Made by a program: the position numbers and the translations under genes
Shown here: piece after piece, positions 1 to 7,968 of the stretch
Numbering within the stretch: position 1 is the first letter of the stretch
Layout: each line of letters begins with the position of its first letter
The notes under the pieces: model-generated
What the model was told of the DNA's origin: nothing
Databases searched by the model: none
What the model saw: the letters and a program-made list of their open reading frames with translations, nothing else
Assembly (NCBI GenBank): GCA_900318255.1
Contig: ONJX01000008.1
Span: 1-64,000 of the forward strand
From: an uncultured Prevotellaceae bacterium
Lineage (GTDB): Bacteria; Bacteroidota; Bacteroidia; Bacteroidales; Muribaculaceae
DNA: 64,000 nucleotides
Direction of reading: 5' to 3'

Positions 1-210
1 TGTGCCGACAATCTCCAGTGTCTTGTCATGCACACCCACCACAAGAAAACCACCCTCCATGTTGGCGATAGCCGACACGTAGGAAATCACATCATCCTTT
101 TCGTCCCCACAGAACGAGTTCTTCAAATTCTTAAATTCCTTCCATTCACACCGAGCATTCTCTTGTGGGTACTCGCGGAGCAGATATTGTTGTAATTCGA
201 GTTCGGTCAT
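1..210 (-). CDS. AlbA_2 (Schlafen-type) putative ATP/nucleic-acid-binding protein, N-terminal part only
   Basis: Seventy residues are visible; the gene runs off the left edge. The run from residue 22 (EWKEFKNLKNSF), then DDVISYVSAIANMEGGFLVVGV, matches the start of the AlbA_2/Schlafen domain: an acidic-Lys strand, a helix, and a Gly-Gly turn before a hydrophobic strand. Family members usually continue for 350-550 residues with an HTH and ATPase-like C-terminal part, which cannot be checked here. The start ATG is at 208-210. It begins three bases after the stop of the caspase-like gene, so the two are surely co-transcribed. AlbA_2 proteins are often found with defence genes or as regulators; the exact role is unknown. 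Confidence 0.75.
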   Translation of the reverse strand, partial: MTELELQQYLLREYPQENARCEWKEFKNLKNSFCGDEKDDVISYVSAIANMEGGFLVVGVHDKTLEIVGT

Positions 211-213
211 ATA

Positions 214-993
214 TCAATAAAGGTCTTTGAAATTATAGTAGTTGTAGAACCTGTTATGCAAATTCTCTAGTAACTGTTGAATGTAATAAGCCATTATTGA
301 CTTCGTTGAATCAGTAATGGGGATGTTTAATTGTTTTAACTGATTATCCACCAGACTAGAAATATTTCTATTGGGATTGAATGTTTCATCAAAAACGCTT
401 TCAGCGGATAACGCTTGAAAAGGAGAATACCCATTATCATCCTTCACTTCATTTTGCAAAGCAGTGAGGGCCTGTGAAATATCTAGTAAATTGAAGTATT
501 TATCGTAAAAGGCAAGAAAGCCTCTACATATTTCGTCAGAAGTAACCTTTCTCGTTGTACAGATAAACGCTCTGTATGGAGCACGTTTTTCAGGATTTAT
601 CGCGGAAATCATGGCAATACTCATACACATTGCCATCACCACAAATAATAAATGGCCTGTTTTAATATTGAGAGGTCTAATAATGTTGTAGAAATCCTTC
701 CACTTAAGAATTTCTCCATTATTGAAACCGATACCTTCGTCACAGCCGTGGGTCTCGAGTTGTAGGGTAAGAATAGTCCCCTCCGACAATGACTTTTCAA
801 TGTCCTGTACTGCCAAATGGAAATCATCTGAGGAATTGACATCATAAAAGGAAGAGAATGATTCTCGTTTATGATATTCTTTATATTGGAGAACATCATG
901 ATACAGAATCTCTCCTGTTTTGACATCGTTGGGGTTAAGTGACTGCACCACGATAATACCCCATCGTTTAATCTTCGTATTAGGTTTATTCAT
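214..993 (-). CDS. Caspase/CHAT-like protein, possible cysteine protease
   Basis: 259 residues, no signal peptide or membrane segment. I do not recognise a named family, but the layout looks like the caspase/CHAT fold: an early hydrophobic strand (WGIIVVQSL), a strand ending in ETHG at about residue 81-84 followed by acidic-Gly residues and GIGF, then a hydrophobic strand with a Cys (LLFVVMAMCMS, about residue 115-125), and later APYRAFI. His-Gly followed 40 residues later by Cys is the spacing expected of a His/Cys dyad. The gene lies 54 bp after the leucine-rich-repeat gene and 3 bp before the AlbA_2 gene, in one leftward unit. Protease activity is inferred; an inactive homologue is possible. 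Confidence 0.55.
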   Translation of the reverse strand: MNKPNTKIKRWGIIVVQSLNPNDVKTGEILYHDVLQYKEYHKRESFSSFYDVNSSDDFHLAVQDIEKSLSEGTILTLQLETHGCDEGIGFNNGEILKWKDFYNIIRPLNIKTGHLLFVVMAMCMSIAMISAINPEKRAPYRAFICTTRKVTSDEICRGFLAFYDKYFNLLDISQALTALQNEVKDDNGYSPFQALSAESVFDETFNPNRNISSLVDNQLKQLNIPITDSTKSIMAYYIQQLLENLHNRFYNYYNFKDLY

Positions 994-1047
994 TACTGAA
1001 TGTTTTTTAAAAGGATTGATGACAAGTAAACTTAATTTTTTATCAAT

Positions 1048-3945
1048 TCATTCCCTCCTGATTATTTTGCAGCTCTCCATAAATGCTCCTTCTGCAATAA
1101 TGGTTTGCTTTGGAACAACAACTGTTTTAAAACCACATAGTGTAAAAGCACCTTCTTCGATCTTTTCCAAAGAATCAGGCAAATAGATGTCTGTTAATTG
1201 CTTGCACCAAGAAAATGCATCTTTCTTTATTATTTTTACACCTTCTGGAATATGTATGTGATTAAGTTTCTCACAATCTTTAAATGTTTTCTCTTCTATC
1301 GTTTGTAAAGACGATGAAAGCTTGACATATTCTAGATTCTTACTATAGTCAAATGCAGATTCACCCAATTTTATGACAGAGTCAGGCATCTCAATTCTTT
1401 TTACATATGACCATGCAAAAGCCGACTTTCCTATTTCAACAATAATGTCGTTTAGTATTATTTGGCTTATGATTGTATGCTCAAAAGCTGATTCTCCAAT
1501 ATAGATCACATGAGGGGGTAGTTTGACAGGACCACCCGAAGAAATTTCGTAGAAAGAAAATCTTCCAATTTCTTTAACAGTGGAAGGGAAGGTCATCGGC
1601 TTCTTGTCAACAATTCTATTTATGTCTTTAATAACCGATATTATCCTTGTTTTGGCTTTATCGTATAAAATGCCATCTTCTACACAGAATCTAGAAGAAT
1701 TGCAAGAAAGATTGACATCGCAAGAAACAAAAGGATTTCCTGTAATTTTAATAACCGATGCAGGTATAGAAAATTTTCCAAGATCAGTTTGCCAGAATAT
1801 GAAATTGCCAATGATTCTAACCGTATTTGGTAATATGATTTGCTTGTCTTTGGAACCATTTGAGAATGAATTGTCACAAAGAATCTCTACTCCTGACTTT
1901 ATAGTATATTGTTCAAGATTATCCTCAAATGAAAGAAACTTTTTCCCATCTTTAGAATAAGAAGCTTCACCTCTATCCCATTCATCATGTTCTTCATTTT
2001 CAGCTTCGCCCCAATCAATAACTTTTTCGTCCCAATCTTCTTGAGTTATAACACTTAGACCATAGTCTTTCTTAAGATTCTCAATGTATTTTAAATCTTC
2101 TTTAGGAGGGGCTAAAAAGTTATTCTTTTCAGAAGCATTAGCAATTGATTTCTTTTTGTCTTCGAGAACAAATATATTATGAAGTATTTCTTCCTCACTT
2201 ATGCTCGTATCTTCTAATTCGATTATAAGATCTGATAGTTGTTTTGACAATTTACTCTGATAATATTTTAGTTGTCCTGCCGGGACAAAAATCGCCTTCA
2301 AATTTTCACATCGGACGATGGCTGTAGGTTCAATAACACTTGTTTTGCCTTCAAAGATAATAGCGGTCAGATTCTTGCATGCAGAAATGGCATTTTCTGC
2401 TAATGCTACAATAGAATTTGGCAGTTTAATCAGTTCTACTTCATTATGGCCGCTTATAGCACCGCGACCAATAATTCTAACTCCATTCGGAATAATCTTT
2501 GTTTTCTTCTCTAAGTCTATATTTGCTACATATAATGTCTTGTCAACAGAAAGAAGTTCACCATCTGTTATTTTGAAATATGGTGTGTCGCAACTAACTT
2601 TATTATAATAGCCAAATGGAGCCCCAAAAGGATTGCCCGTAATATATTTTACAGATGATGGAATTGTCATATTATGTGGACTAAGGAACATAAATGCATT
2701 GTTACCGATAGCATACACAGAATTAGGAATACTTATTGTATGTTCGAATCTGTTATTATAGTCATCATAAGCATTGTCACATATAATATGTGTCCCAGGT
2801 CTCGGATTTATGTCAATTTTCTCATCCTTTCCACCTGCACCATTCCATGTTGACAGAAGTTTCTTTCCATCTGCACTATACATCTTTCTTGCAGCTAAGT
2901 CACGCATGACATCATTCGTTTCTGGTTTTTCTGTCAGAGCAAAAGTGGATCGATAATTTTTATATTCTGAAACATAATCTTTTTGGGGGGAAGTCGAATT
3001 TGACTCCAATTGGGATAAAATCTCCTCTGTCGTCTTTTTCTTCGGTGACCAAACAGGACGTATTGCCATTCCATGCCATCTCTGACCATTTTCTTTCGCT
3101 GACTTATTATCCTTGTTAAAAAAAAGATATTTTGCTTCATTGCGGTCGGAACTGGCAATTCCTGTCCAATAGAAACCAGCCTCGATTGATTTCTGTTCAT
3201 CTACAACATTCTCACCTGTTACAGGCAAGAAGATAAAATTACCATTATGTCCTTTTACCTTATATCCATTAATTCCTTCAATGACAGTCCATTCCCATTC
3301 GCATTTTTCTAAAAGCTCTTTTATTTCGTGCATTTGTGGCATTCGCCAATATTCTCCCCAAAGAAATGTAGCGGCATCAAAGTTTTTAATTGCGCATATT
3401 GACAGTTCATCATTCCCAAGAATTTTATTCAAATCCCAGGACCACTTTTCGTTCAGGAAACAATCCGCATATCGAAAAAGTGTTCTTTGGTATTTATCAC
3501 CCCATGCAAACTTTCCGCCCTTATCTCCAATAGTCTTTGCAAACAGATTTGTATCTGCCCACATAACAGAAAGACCAAGATCAACTTTATTCTTTTGCCT
3601 ACTCTTCTCGTCATCAAGGACGGCTTGTTTCTTATCTTGAATAGCCTTTTCTTTGACTCTTATCTCTTCTTTTTCCTTTGCGGCAATCTTTCGTTTATAT
3701 TCTGGATTCGCCTCAGGATTGAACCAGTAATATATCTTTGCACCAATGCCTAAAACAAACAATATAATAAATGCTAATATGATTAAACCAACAAATAATA
3801 ATATGCCATTTAGTGCTCTATCAGCACCTCCTGCAACAGCGTCATCATCGTAATAATCATATTGAGTTTGACTAAATAGAAGAACCTGATGTAATAATGC
3901 TATTATAATAGTGCAAAAACGTTTGATAAAAGTCATGGTTTTCAT
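1048..3945 (-). CDS. Membrane-anchored FISUMP-domain and BspA-type leucine-rich-repeat protein
   Basis: 965 residues. Order of parts: N-terminal signal-like segment (1-26), an acidic stretch, a strong membrane segment (about 47-72), a Lys/Glu-rich likely coiled coil (about 80-118), then a FISUMP-like domain (about 120-305) with the family phrases VDLGLSVMWAD, GEYWRMP and GFYWTG. Two blocks of LRR_5/BspA repeats follow (about 350-590 and 650-965), each with the pattern of a Pro-Ser strand, AIG or IGE, Asn or Ser-Ala-Phe. Such repeats usually bind proteins outside the cytoplasm. Its ATG lies inside the stop of the upstream putAbiC-like gene (ATGA overlap), so the two are translationally coupled. 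No enzyme motif is seen; a sensing or scaffold role is an inference. Confidence 0.75.
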   Translation of the reverse strand: MKTMTFIKRFCTIIIALLHQVLLFSQTQYDYYDDDAVAGGADRALNGILLFVGLIILAFIILFVLGIGAKIYYWFNPEANPEYKRKIAAKEKEEIRVKEKAIQDKKQAVLDDEKSRQKNKVDLGLSVMWADTNLFAKTIGDKGGKFAWGDKYQRTLFRYADCFLNEKWSWDLNKILGNDELSICAIKNFDAATFLWGEYWRMPQMHEIKELLEKCEWEWTVIEGINGYKVKGHNGNFIFLPVTGENVVDEQKSIEAGFYWTGIASSDRNEAKYLFFNKDNKSAKENGQRWHGMAIRPVWSPKKKTTEEILSQLESNSTSPQKDYVSEYKNYRSTFALTEKPETNDVMRDLAARKMYSADGKKLLSTWNGAGGKDEKIDINPRPGTHIICDNAYDDYNNRFEHTISIPNSVYAIGNNAFMFLSPHNMTIPSSVKYITGNPFGAPFGYYNKVSCDTPYFKITDGELLSVDKTLYVANIDLEKKTKIIPNGVRIIGRGAISGHNEVELIKLPNSIVALAENAISACKNLTAIIFEGKTSVIEPTAIVRCENLKAIFVPAGQLKYYQSKLSKQLSDLIIELEDTSISEEEILHNIFVLEDKKKSIANASEKNNFLAPPKEDLKYIENLKKDYGLSVITQEDWDEKVIDWGEAENEEHDEWDRGEASYSKDGKKFLSFEDNLEQYTIKSGVEILCDNSFSNGSKDKQIILPNTVRIIGNFIFWQTDLGKFSIPASVIKITGNPFVSCDVNLSCNSSRFCVEDGILYDKAKTRIISVIKDINRIVDKKPMTFPSTVKEIGRFSFYEISSGGPVKLPPHVIYIGESAFEHTIISQIILNDIIVEIGKSAFAWSYVKRIEMPDSVIKLGESAFDYSKNLEYVKLSSSLQTIEEKTFKDCEKLNHIHIPEGVKIIKKDAFSWCKQLTDIYLPDSLEKIEEGAFTLCGFKTVVVPKQTIIAEGAFMESCKIIRRE

Positions 3946-4733
3946 TCTTTATTCTCCTTTCTGTTTAATCTTGAATAAGTTTCCGAAAAAAGTTCATGTG
4001 GATAGTCATCCAAAATAATATCTTCAACATTAACATCCTGTACGGGGCTATCGGGTGGACATTTTGTAGTACAAACATAGCTGATAATGTCCTCTAAAAA
4101 ACTATAATCGTTATCATTGAGTAAAAAAATGCCATAGTAATAAAAATCATTCAAGTCTCTGCTCTTATTTTGAATCATCCAAAAGAATAGGATAATTCTT
4201 ATTGATTCAGGAATAATGCATGACAATTCTGTTAGCCTTAGTTGTTTGTTTGCTTTTGACAAAGACTTATCATGAATGATGAAATTGATACTTAGATGCG
4301 TGTATTGTATAAGATATTTTAGGCTATTAAGTTCTTCTGCAATAGTCGAATAATAATATATACAGACTTTTACGATTCTATCATATTGGTAATCACTTAA
4401 ACTAGAAAAAGGTTCCTTAAAATGGTCACATATTTTTGAATAAATAGAATCGAGTTGTGTTCGTTTATCTTCAGATAATGAACGTATTGTATTAATCATT
4501 ATAGCAATATGCTGCTCTGTCCTAACTATCTCATTTGTATTTCTTTGCTCACGATACGTCACAAAAATGAAAGCAATAGATAGTATGCTCACACAGATGG
4601 CAGCATAATTTCCAAACGCTCCCCAGTCTGAAGATTCTTTTGAAACATCTGCTCCCCAAAAACTTGCAAAATAGAAAAGTAAAAGAATAATTACTATCCC
4701 AACGGCTGTAAATATAATTTTCCTATCAGACAT
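3942..4733 (-). CDS. putAbiC-like membrane protein
   Basis: 263 residues from the ATG at 4731-4733; a TTG seven codons upstream is less likely. Two N-terminal membrane segments (about 6-24 and 42-60) are separated by the short loop SKESSDWGAFGNYAA. This is the topology and wording of the putative phage abortive infection (putAbiC) family, where a WGxFGD/N turn separates two helices. A cytoplasmic helical part follows, with many aromatic residues. It is the first gene of the leftward unit and overlaps the LRR gene by four bases. Family membership rests on topology and the short motif only, so the anti-phage role is an inference. Confidence 0.55.
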   Translation of the reverse strand: MSDRKIIFTAVGIVIILLLFYFASFWGADVSKESSDWGAFGNYAAICVSILSIAFIFVTYREQRNTNEIVRTEQHIAIMINTIRSLSEDKRTQLDSIYSKICDHFKEPFSSLSDYQYDRIVKVCIYYYSTIAEELNSLKYLIQYTHLSINFIIHDKSLSKANKQLRLTELSCIIPESIRIILFFWMIQNKSRDLNDFYYYGIFLLNDNDYSFLEDIISYVCTTKCPPDSPVQDVNVEDIILDDYPHELFSETYSRLNRKENKE

Positions 4734-5106
4734 ATTGTTACTTACTTTGTACAAAATACTGTTGTTAAACTCTCAGACAATTTCAGCCTTAACACCTCGT
4801 TATTGTAGAACTCAAACTGAAACTAAACTCACCCTCTGGTTCATAAACTTTCAGTTCTTGCAATTGAAATGAAGGGCAGAATCCGCATCAGCACCTTTTT
4901 ACCGTTTTTTATCGATGGATTCTCTTTGCTTCATATTGTCATATAAATCAGCGTGGGCTTTCCTTGTTTGAGATTGTCATATTTTGGACACAAAATTACA
5001 AATATAATTTGAATTAACATCAATAAATGGCAAAAACAGCGATTTTTAACAGAAATGTTATCGGAATCGCTTAAAACCAGCCTCGGTTTTCAGAAATCGC
5101 CACTAA
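4734..5106. promoter_or_regulatory. Gene-free stretch upstream of the putAbiC-like operon, with two -7-like boxes
   Basis: No convincing gene is seen here. Two leftward matches to the Bacteroidetes -7 box lie side by side: TAATTTTG (4991-4998) and TATATTTG (4999-5006). If either is used, the operon has a leader of about 250 nt. The 10-mer ATTGTCATAT occurs twice (4935-4944 and 4973-4982), 38 bases apart, and could be a regulator site. Confidence 0.35.
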
Positions 5107-5412
5107 ATGCAAGCGCCTACACCTGAATTTATAGATGTAAGCGCTCCGTTATTTGCAGATGTGGTGTTACGTTGGCGGCAATACGTCAAAGACCATATCC
5201 TTTCCTCTTTGTTGGTTATGAATCTCAATGTTGCTGATATGCCTGTGGGGTATTACAACATCTATGCACGCAACGCATCTATCGCCAAACCTTCGAGCGA
5301 GATGCTCTATCTCAACGATACCAGCGCCATTGTGAATGGTGACCAGAATGGTGACAACCAAATCACCGGTAGCGATGTGACAGCAGTATAAAATATTATA
5401 CTTGGGATTTAA
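5107..5412 (+). pseudogene. Remnant of a secreted protein with a C-terminal dockerin-like calcium repeat
   Basis: A 94-codon frame ends in GDQNGDNQITGSDVTAV, the first calcium-binding repeat of a type I dockerin as found at the C-terminus of many Bacteroidales secreted proteins. The frame stops at 5389-5391 (TAA), where a Tyr codon (TAC or TAT) is expected. Beyond it the same frame reads NIILGI and stops at 5410-5412, which is the normal continuation of the repeat. There is no signal peptide or catalytic domain upstream. I read it as the decayed 3' end of a larger gene, with a nonsense change in the repeat. Confidence 0.55.
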
Positions 5413-5441
5413 CCCAAATCGGTCATTAGGGCGTAAAAGCT

Positions 5442-5490
5442 AATGCGCCACTTTCGAGCTTGAAAGTGGCGCATTGTGTTTATTTTAGCG
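5442..5490. terminator. Strong hairpin terminator, convergent genes
   Basis: A perfect 14-bp stem (5442-5455 with 5462-5475; arm AATGCGCCACTTTC) closes a 6-nt loop and is followed rightward by a T-rich run. It sits between the dockerin remnant and the 3' end of the leftward nfn operon, so it probably serves both. Confidence 0.75.
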
Positions 5491-5495
5491 ATTGT

Positions 5496-6953
5496 TTACT
5501 CGCCCAGGAGTTGACGGGCCATGTTTTGGGCGGCGCGGCGGCCGTCGCCCATGGCAAGGATTACTGTGGCACCGCCACGCACGATGTCGCCACCGGCGTA
5601 GAGGTCGCCGATGTTGCTCTGCATGGTCTCCTCGTTAACAACGATGGTGTTGCGGCGGCTCACGTCAAGACCCTCGATGGAGCGTGGCACGAGCTGGTTG
5701 GGCGATACACCTACAGCCACGATAACGATATCGACAGGGATCTCCTCGATGGCTCCCTCCACGGGAACTGGCTTGCGGCGTCCGCTGGCGTCGGGCTCAC
5801 CAAGTTCCATGCGCTGCACGCGCATAGCCTTAACGTGACCCTTCTCGTCGCCAATGTACTCGATGGGGTTGTGCAGAGTCATGAACTCCACGCCCTCTTC
5901 CTTGGCATGGCCCACCTCCTCACGGCGGGCAGGCATCTCCTCCTCGCTGCGGCGATAAACCAAAATCACGCGCTTGGCACCCATGCGCAGTGCAGTGCGG
6001 GTAGAGTCCATAGCAGTGTTACCACCACCTATCACAGCGATAGTCTCGCCATGCATCACGGGGGTGTCGCCACCACGGCCGGCACTCATCAGGTTGATGC
6101 GAGTGAGGTACTCGTTGCTCGACATAACGCCAATCAGGTTCTCGCCCGGAATGTCCATAAAGCGAGGGAAACCAGCGCCTGAGCCCACGAACACGCCCTT
6201 GAAGCCTTGCTCGTGCAGGTCGTCGTAGGTAATGGTCTTGCCCACAAGCACGTCTTTCTCAAACTTCACACCCATTTTGCGCAAGCCCTCGATTTCGTAA
6301 TCGACGATGCTGTTGGGCAAGCGGAACTCGGGGATGCCATACTTGAGCACGCCACCAATCTCGTGCAGTGCCTCAAACACTGTTACATCAAAGCCCTGCT
6401 TAGCCATGTCGCCGGCAAACGACAGTCCCGAAGGACCACTACCGATCACGGCAACTTTGATGCCGTTAGCCTCCTTCATGGGGGGCACTTCTTGCTCGGT
6501 ATTGTTGCGCTGCCAGTCGGCGGCAAAGCGCTCCAGGTAACCGATGGCCACGGCGGGCTGGTTCATCTTCAGGCGGATGCACTTGCTCTCACACTGCTTC
6601 TCCTGCGGGCACACACGGCCACACACTGCTGGCAGCGAGCTGGTCTCCTTGAGAGTAGCGGCAGCCTGAGCAAACTCGCCACGCTCTATGTTCTTAATGA
6701 ACTTGGGAATATTGATGCCCACTGGGCAACCAGTAACGCACTGTGGATTAGGGCAGTCGAGGCAGCGGGTGGCCTCGAGCACTGCTTGCTCGGCGTTGAT
6801 GCCTTGGTTAACCTCCTCGTTGCAAGTGATGCGGTAGGCAGGATCGAGTTGAGGCATCTCCACGCGGGCTATATTGTTTCTCTCTTTTGCGGTCTTCGAC
6901 TTGCGCAGTTCTTCGCGCCAAGCCTCGTTGCGAGATTCGTTATAGTTTTCCAT
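5496..6953 (-). CDS. nfnB: NADPH-binding large subunit of NfnAB-type transhydrogenase (glutamate synthase small-subunit family)
   Basis: 485 residues, the usual length of the GltD/NfnB family. N-terminal Cys clusters CLDCPNPQCVTGCPVG (about 65-80) and CGRVCPQEKQCESKC (about 110-125) bind [4Fe-4S] centres. A first nucleotide fold has GSGPSGLSF (about 172) and a second has GGGNTAMDSTR (about 312). With the small subunit it is expected to couple NADH plus reduced ferredoxin to NADP+ reduction in the cytoplasm. The small-subunit gene lies directly upstream on the same strand, which favours NfnB over a true glutamate synthase subunit; the large GltB partner is absent. Often annotated gltA in Bacteroides. 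Confidence 0.85.
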   Translation of the reverse strand: MENYNESRNEAWREELRKSKTAKERNNIARVEMPQLDPAYRITCNEEVNQGINAEQAVLEATRCLDCPNPQCVTGCPVGINIPKFIKNIERGEFAQAAATLKETSSLPAVCGRVCPQEKQCESKCIRLKMNQPAVAIGYLERFAADWQRNNTEQEVPPMKEANGIKVAVIGSGPSGLSFAGDMAKQGFDVTVFEALHEIGGVLKYGIPEFRLPNSIVDYEIEGLRKMGVKFEKDVLVGKTITYDDLHEQGFKGVFVGSGAGFPRFMDIPGENLIGVMSSNEYLTRINLMSAGRGGDTPVMHGETIAVIGGGNTAMDSTRTALRMGAKRVILVYRRSEEEMPARREEVGHAKEEGVEFMTLHNPIEYIGDEKGHVKAMRVQRMELGEPDASGRRKPVPVEGAIEEIPVDIVIVAVGVSPNQLVPRSIEGLDVSRRNTIVVNEETMQSNIGDLYAGGDIVRGGATVILAMGDGRRAAQNMARQLLGE

Positions 6954-6957
6954 TTGT

Positions 6958-7022
6958 TTTGTTTTTTCTTGTTTTCTTGTCCTCTTGTTTTCTTGTCTTC
7001 TTGTCCTCTTGTGTTCTTGTCT
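6958..7022. repeat. Short imperfect tandem repeat between nfnA and nfnB
   Basis: On the coding (minus) strand the gap between the two nfn genes is made of nine or so copies of a 7-8-base unit close to ACAAGAGG or ACAAGAAA. It lies just before the nfnB start, where the leader is A-rich and free of pairing. It may tune translation; copy-number slippage is possible. Confidence 0.6.
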
Positions 7023-7031
7023 CCTTGAAAA

Positions 7032-7808
7032 TCACATTTTCAAGCGCATTAACAACTCGTCGAAGTCAATCTCATGAGCGTCGAACTCGGGACCCTCAAC
7101 ACACACGAAGCGTGTCTTGCCACCCACACTCACACGGCAGGCGCCGCACATGCCAGTGCCGTCAACCATGATAGCGTTGAGCGAAGCCTCGGTGGGCACC
7201 TCATATTTCTTGGTCAAGAGCGACACAAACTTCATCATGATAGCGGGACCTATGGTCACCACCTTATCGACCTTCTCGCGCTTGATAACCTCTTCAACGC
7301 CAGCGGTGACAAGACCCTTGGTGCCGTAGCTGCCATCGTCGGTCATAATAATCACATCATCGCTCGAAGCACGAACCTCATCTTCAAGGATAATCAAGTC
7401 CTTAGTGCGACCGGCAAGCACGCTAACCACGCGGTTGCCAGCAGCTTTCATCGCCTTGATGATGGGCAGTAACGGAGCCACGCCCACGCCGCCACCGCAG
7501 CACAGCACGGTGCCGTAGTTCTCGATGCGAGTAGCTTGGCCCAGAGGTCCCACCACGTCGGTCAGGCAGTCACCTGGCTCAAGAGCACAAATCTTGCGGG
7601 TGGAGTCGCCCACGGCTTGGATAACCAATGTGATAGTCCCAGCTGCGGGATCACTGTCGGCGATAGTCAATGGAATTCTCTCTCCCTTCTCACCGCAGCG
7701 CACAATCACAAAGTGACCGGCACGGCGAGCTTTTGCAATAAGGGGAGCTTCAACAACGAGCTTTGTAACATTCTCGCTGAAACGCTCTTTACTTACAATC
7801 TTGTTCAT
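7032..7808 (-). CDS. nfnA: FAD/NAD-binding small subunit of NfnAB-type transhydrogenase
   Basis: 258 residues, typical for the sulfide/dihydroorotate dehydrogenase-like FAD/NAD-binding family (NfnA/PyrK/SudB). An N-terminal ferredoxin-reductase-type barrel binds FAD. CCGGGVGVAPLLP (about 104-116) is the NAD-binding glycine loop. The C-terminal MCGACRVSVGGKTRFVCVEG (about 223-242) carries the Cys ligands of a [2Fe-2S] cluster. It is the first gene of the nfnAB pair and follows a clear TACCTTTG -7 box. PyrK is the main alternative, but the adjacent NfnB homologue rather than pyrD argues for the transhydrogenase. Confidence 0.85.
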   Translation of the reverse strand: MNKIVSKERFSENVTKLVVEAPLIAKARRAGHFVIVRCGEKGERIPLTIADSDPAAGTITLVIQAVGDSTRKICALEPGDCLTDVVGPLGQATRIENYGTVLCCGGGVGVAPLLPIIKAMKAAGNRVVSVLAGRTKDLIILEDEVRASSDDVIIMTDDGSYGTKGLVTAGVEEVIKREKVDKVVTIGPAIMMKFVSLLTKKYEVPTEASLNAIMVDGTGMCGACRVSVGGKTRFVCVEGPEFDAHEIDFDELLMRLKM

Positions 7809-7855
7809 TGTCCGGAATTTATAGTTAATGTGAATTAGTTTTTTAATTGAACGTG

Positions 7856-7863
7856 CAAAGGTA
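7856..7863 (-). promoter_or_regulatory. -7 box of the nfnAB promoter
   Basis: TACCTTTG on the minus strand, an exact match to the Bacteroidetes -7 consensus TAnnTTTG. It lies about 48 bases before the nfnA start. No clear -33 element was identified. Confidence 0.6.
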
Positions 7864-7968
7864 AGCAGATTTTCTGAAATAGCACCCTAATAATTAATAA
7901 AGTTTTCAACTTCTTGCTTTTTGCTCACTTGATTAAGCGTGCCACAATTTCATGTTATTTCAGCAAAA

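Noticed and set aside
5460-6182. Long open frames antisense to nfnB and other GC-rich genes
   Set aside because: They are mirror frames of well-supported genes, with His/Ala/Val-rich composition and no motifs.
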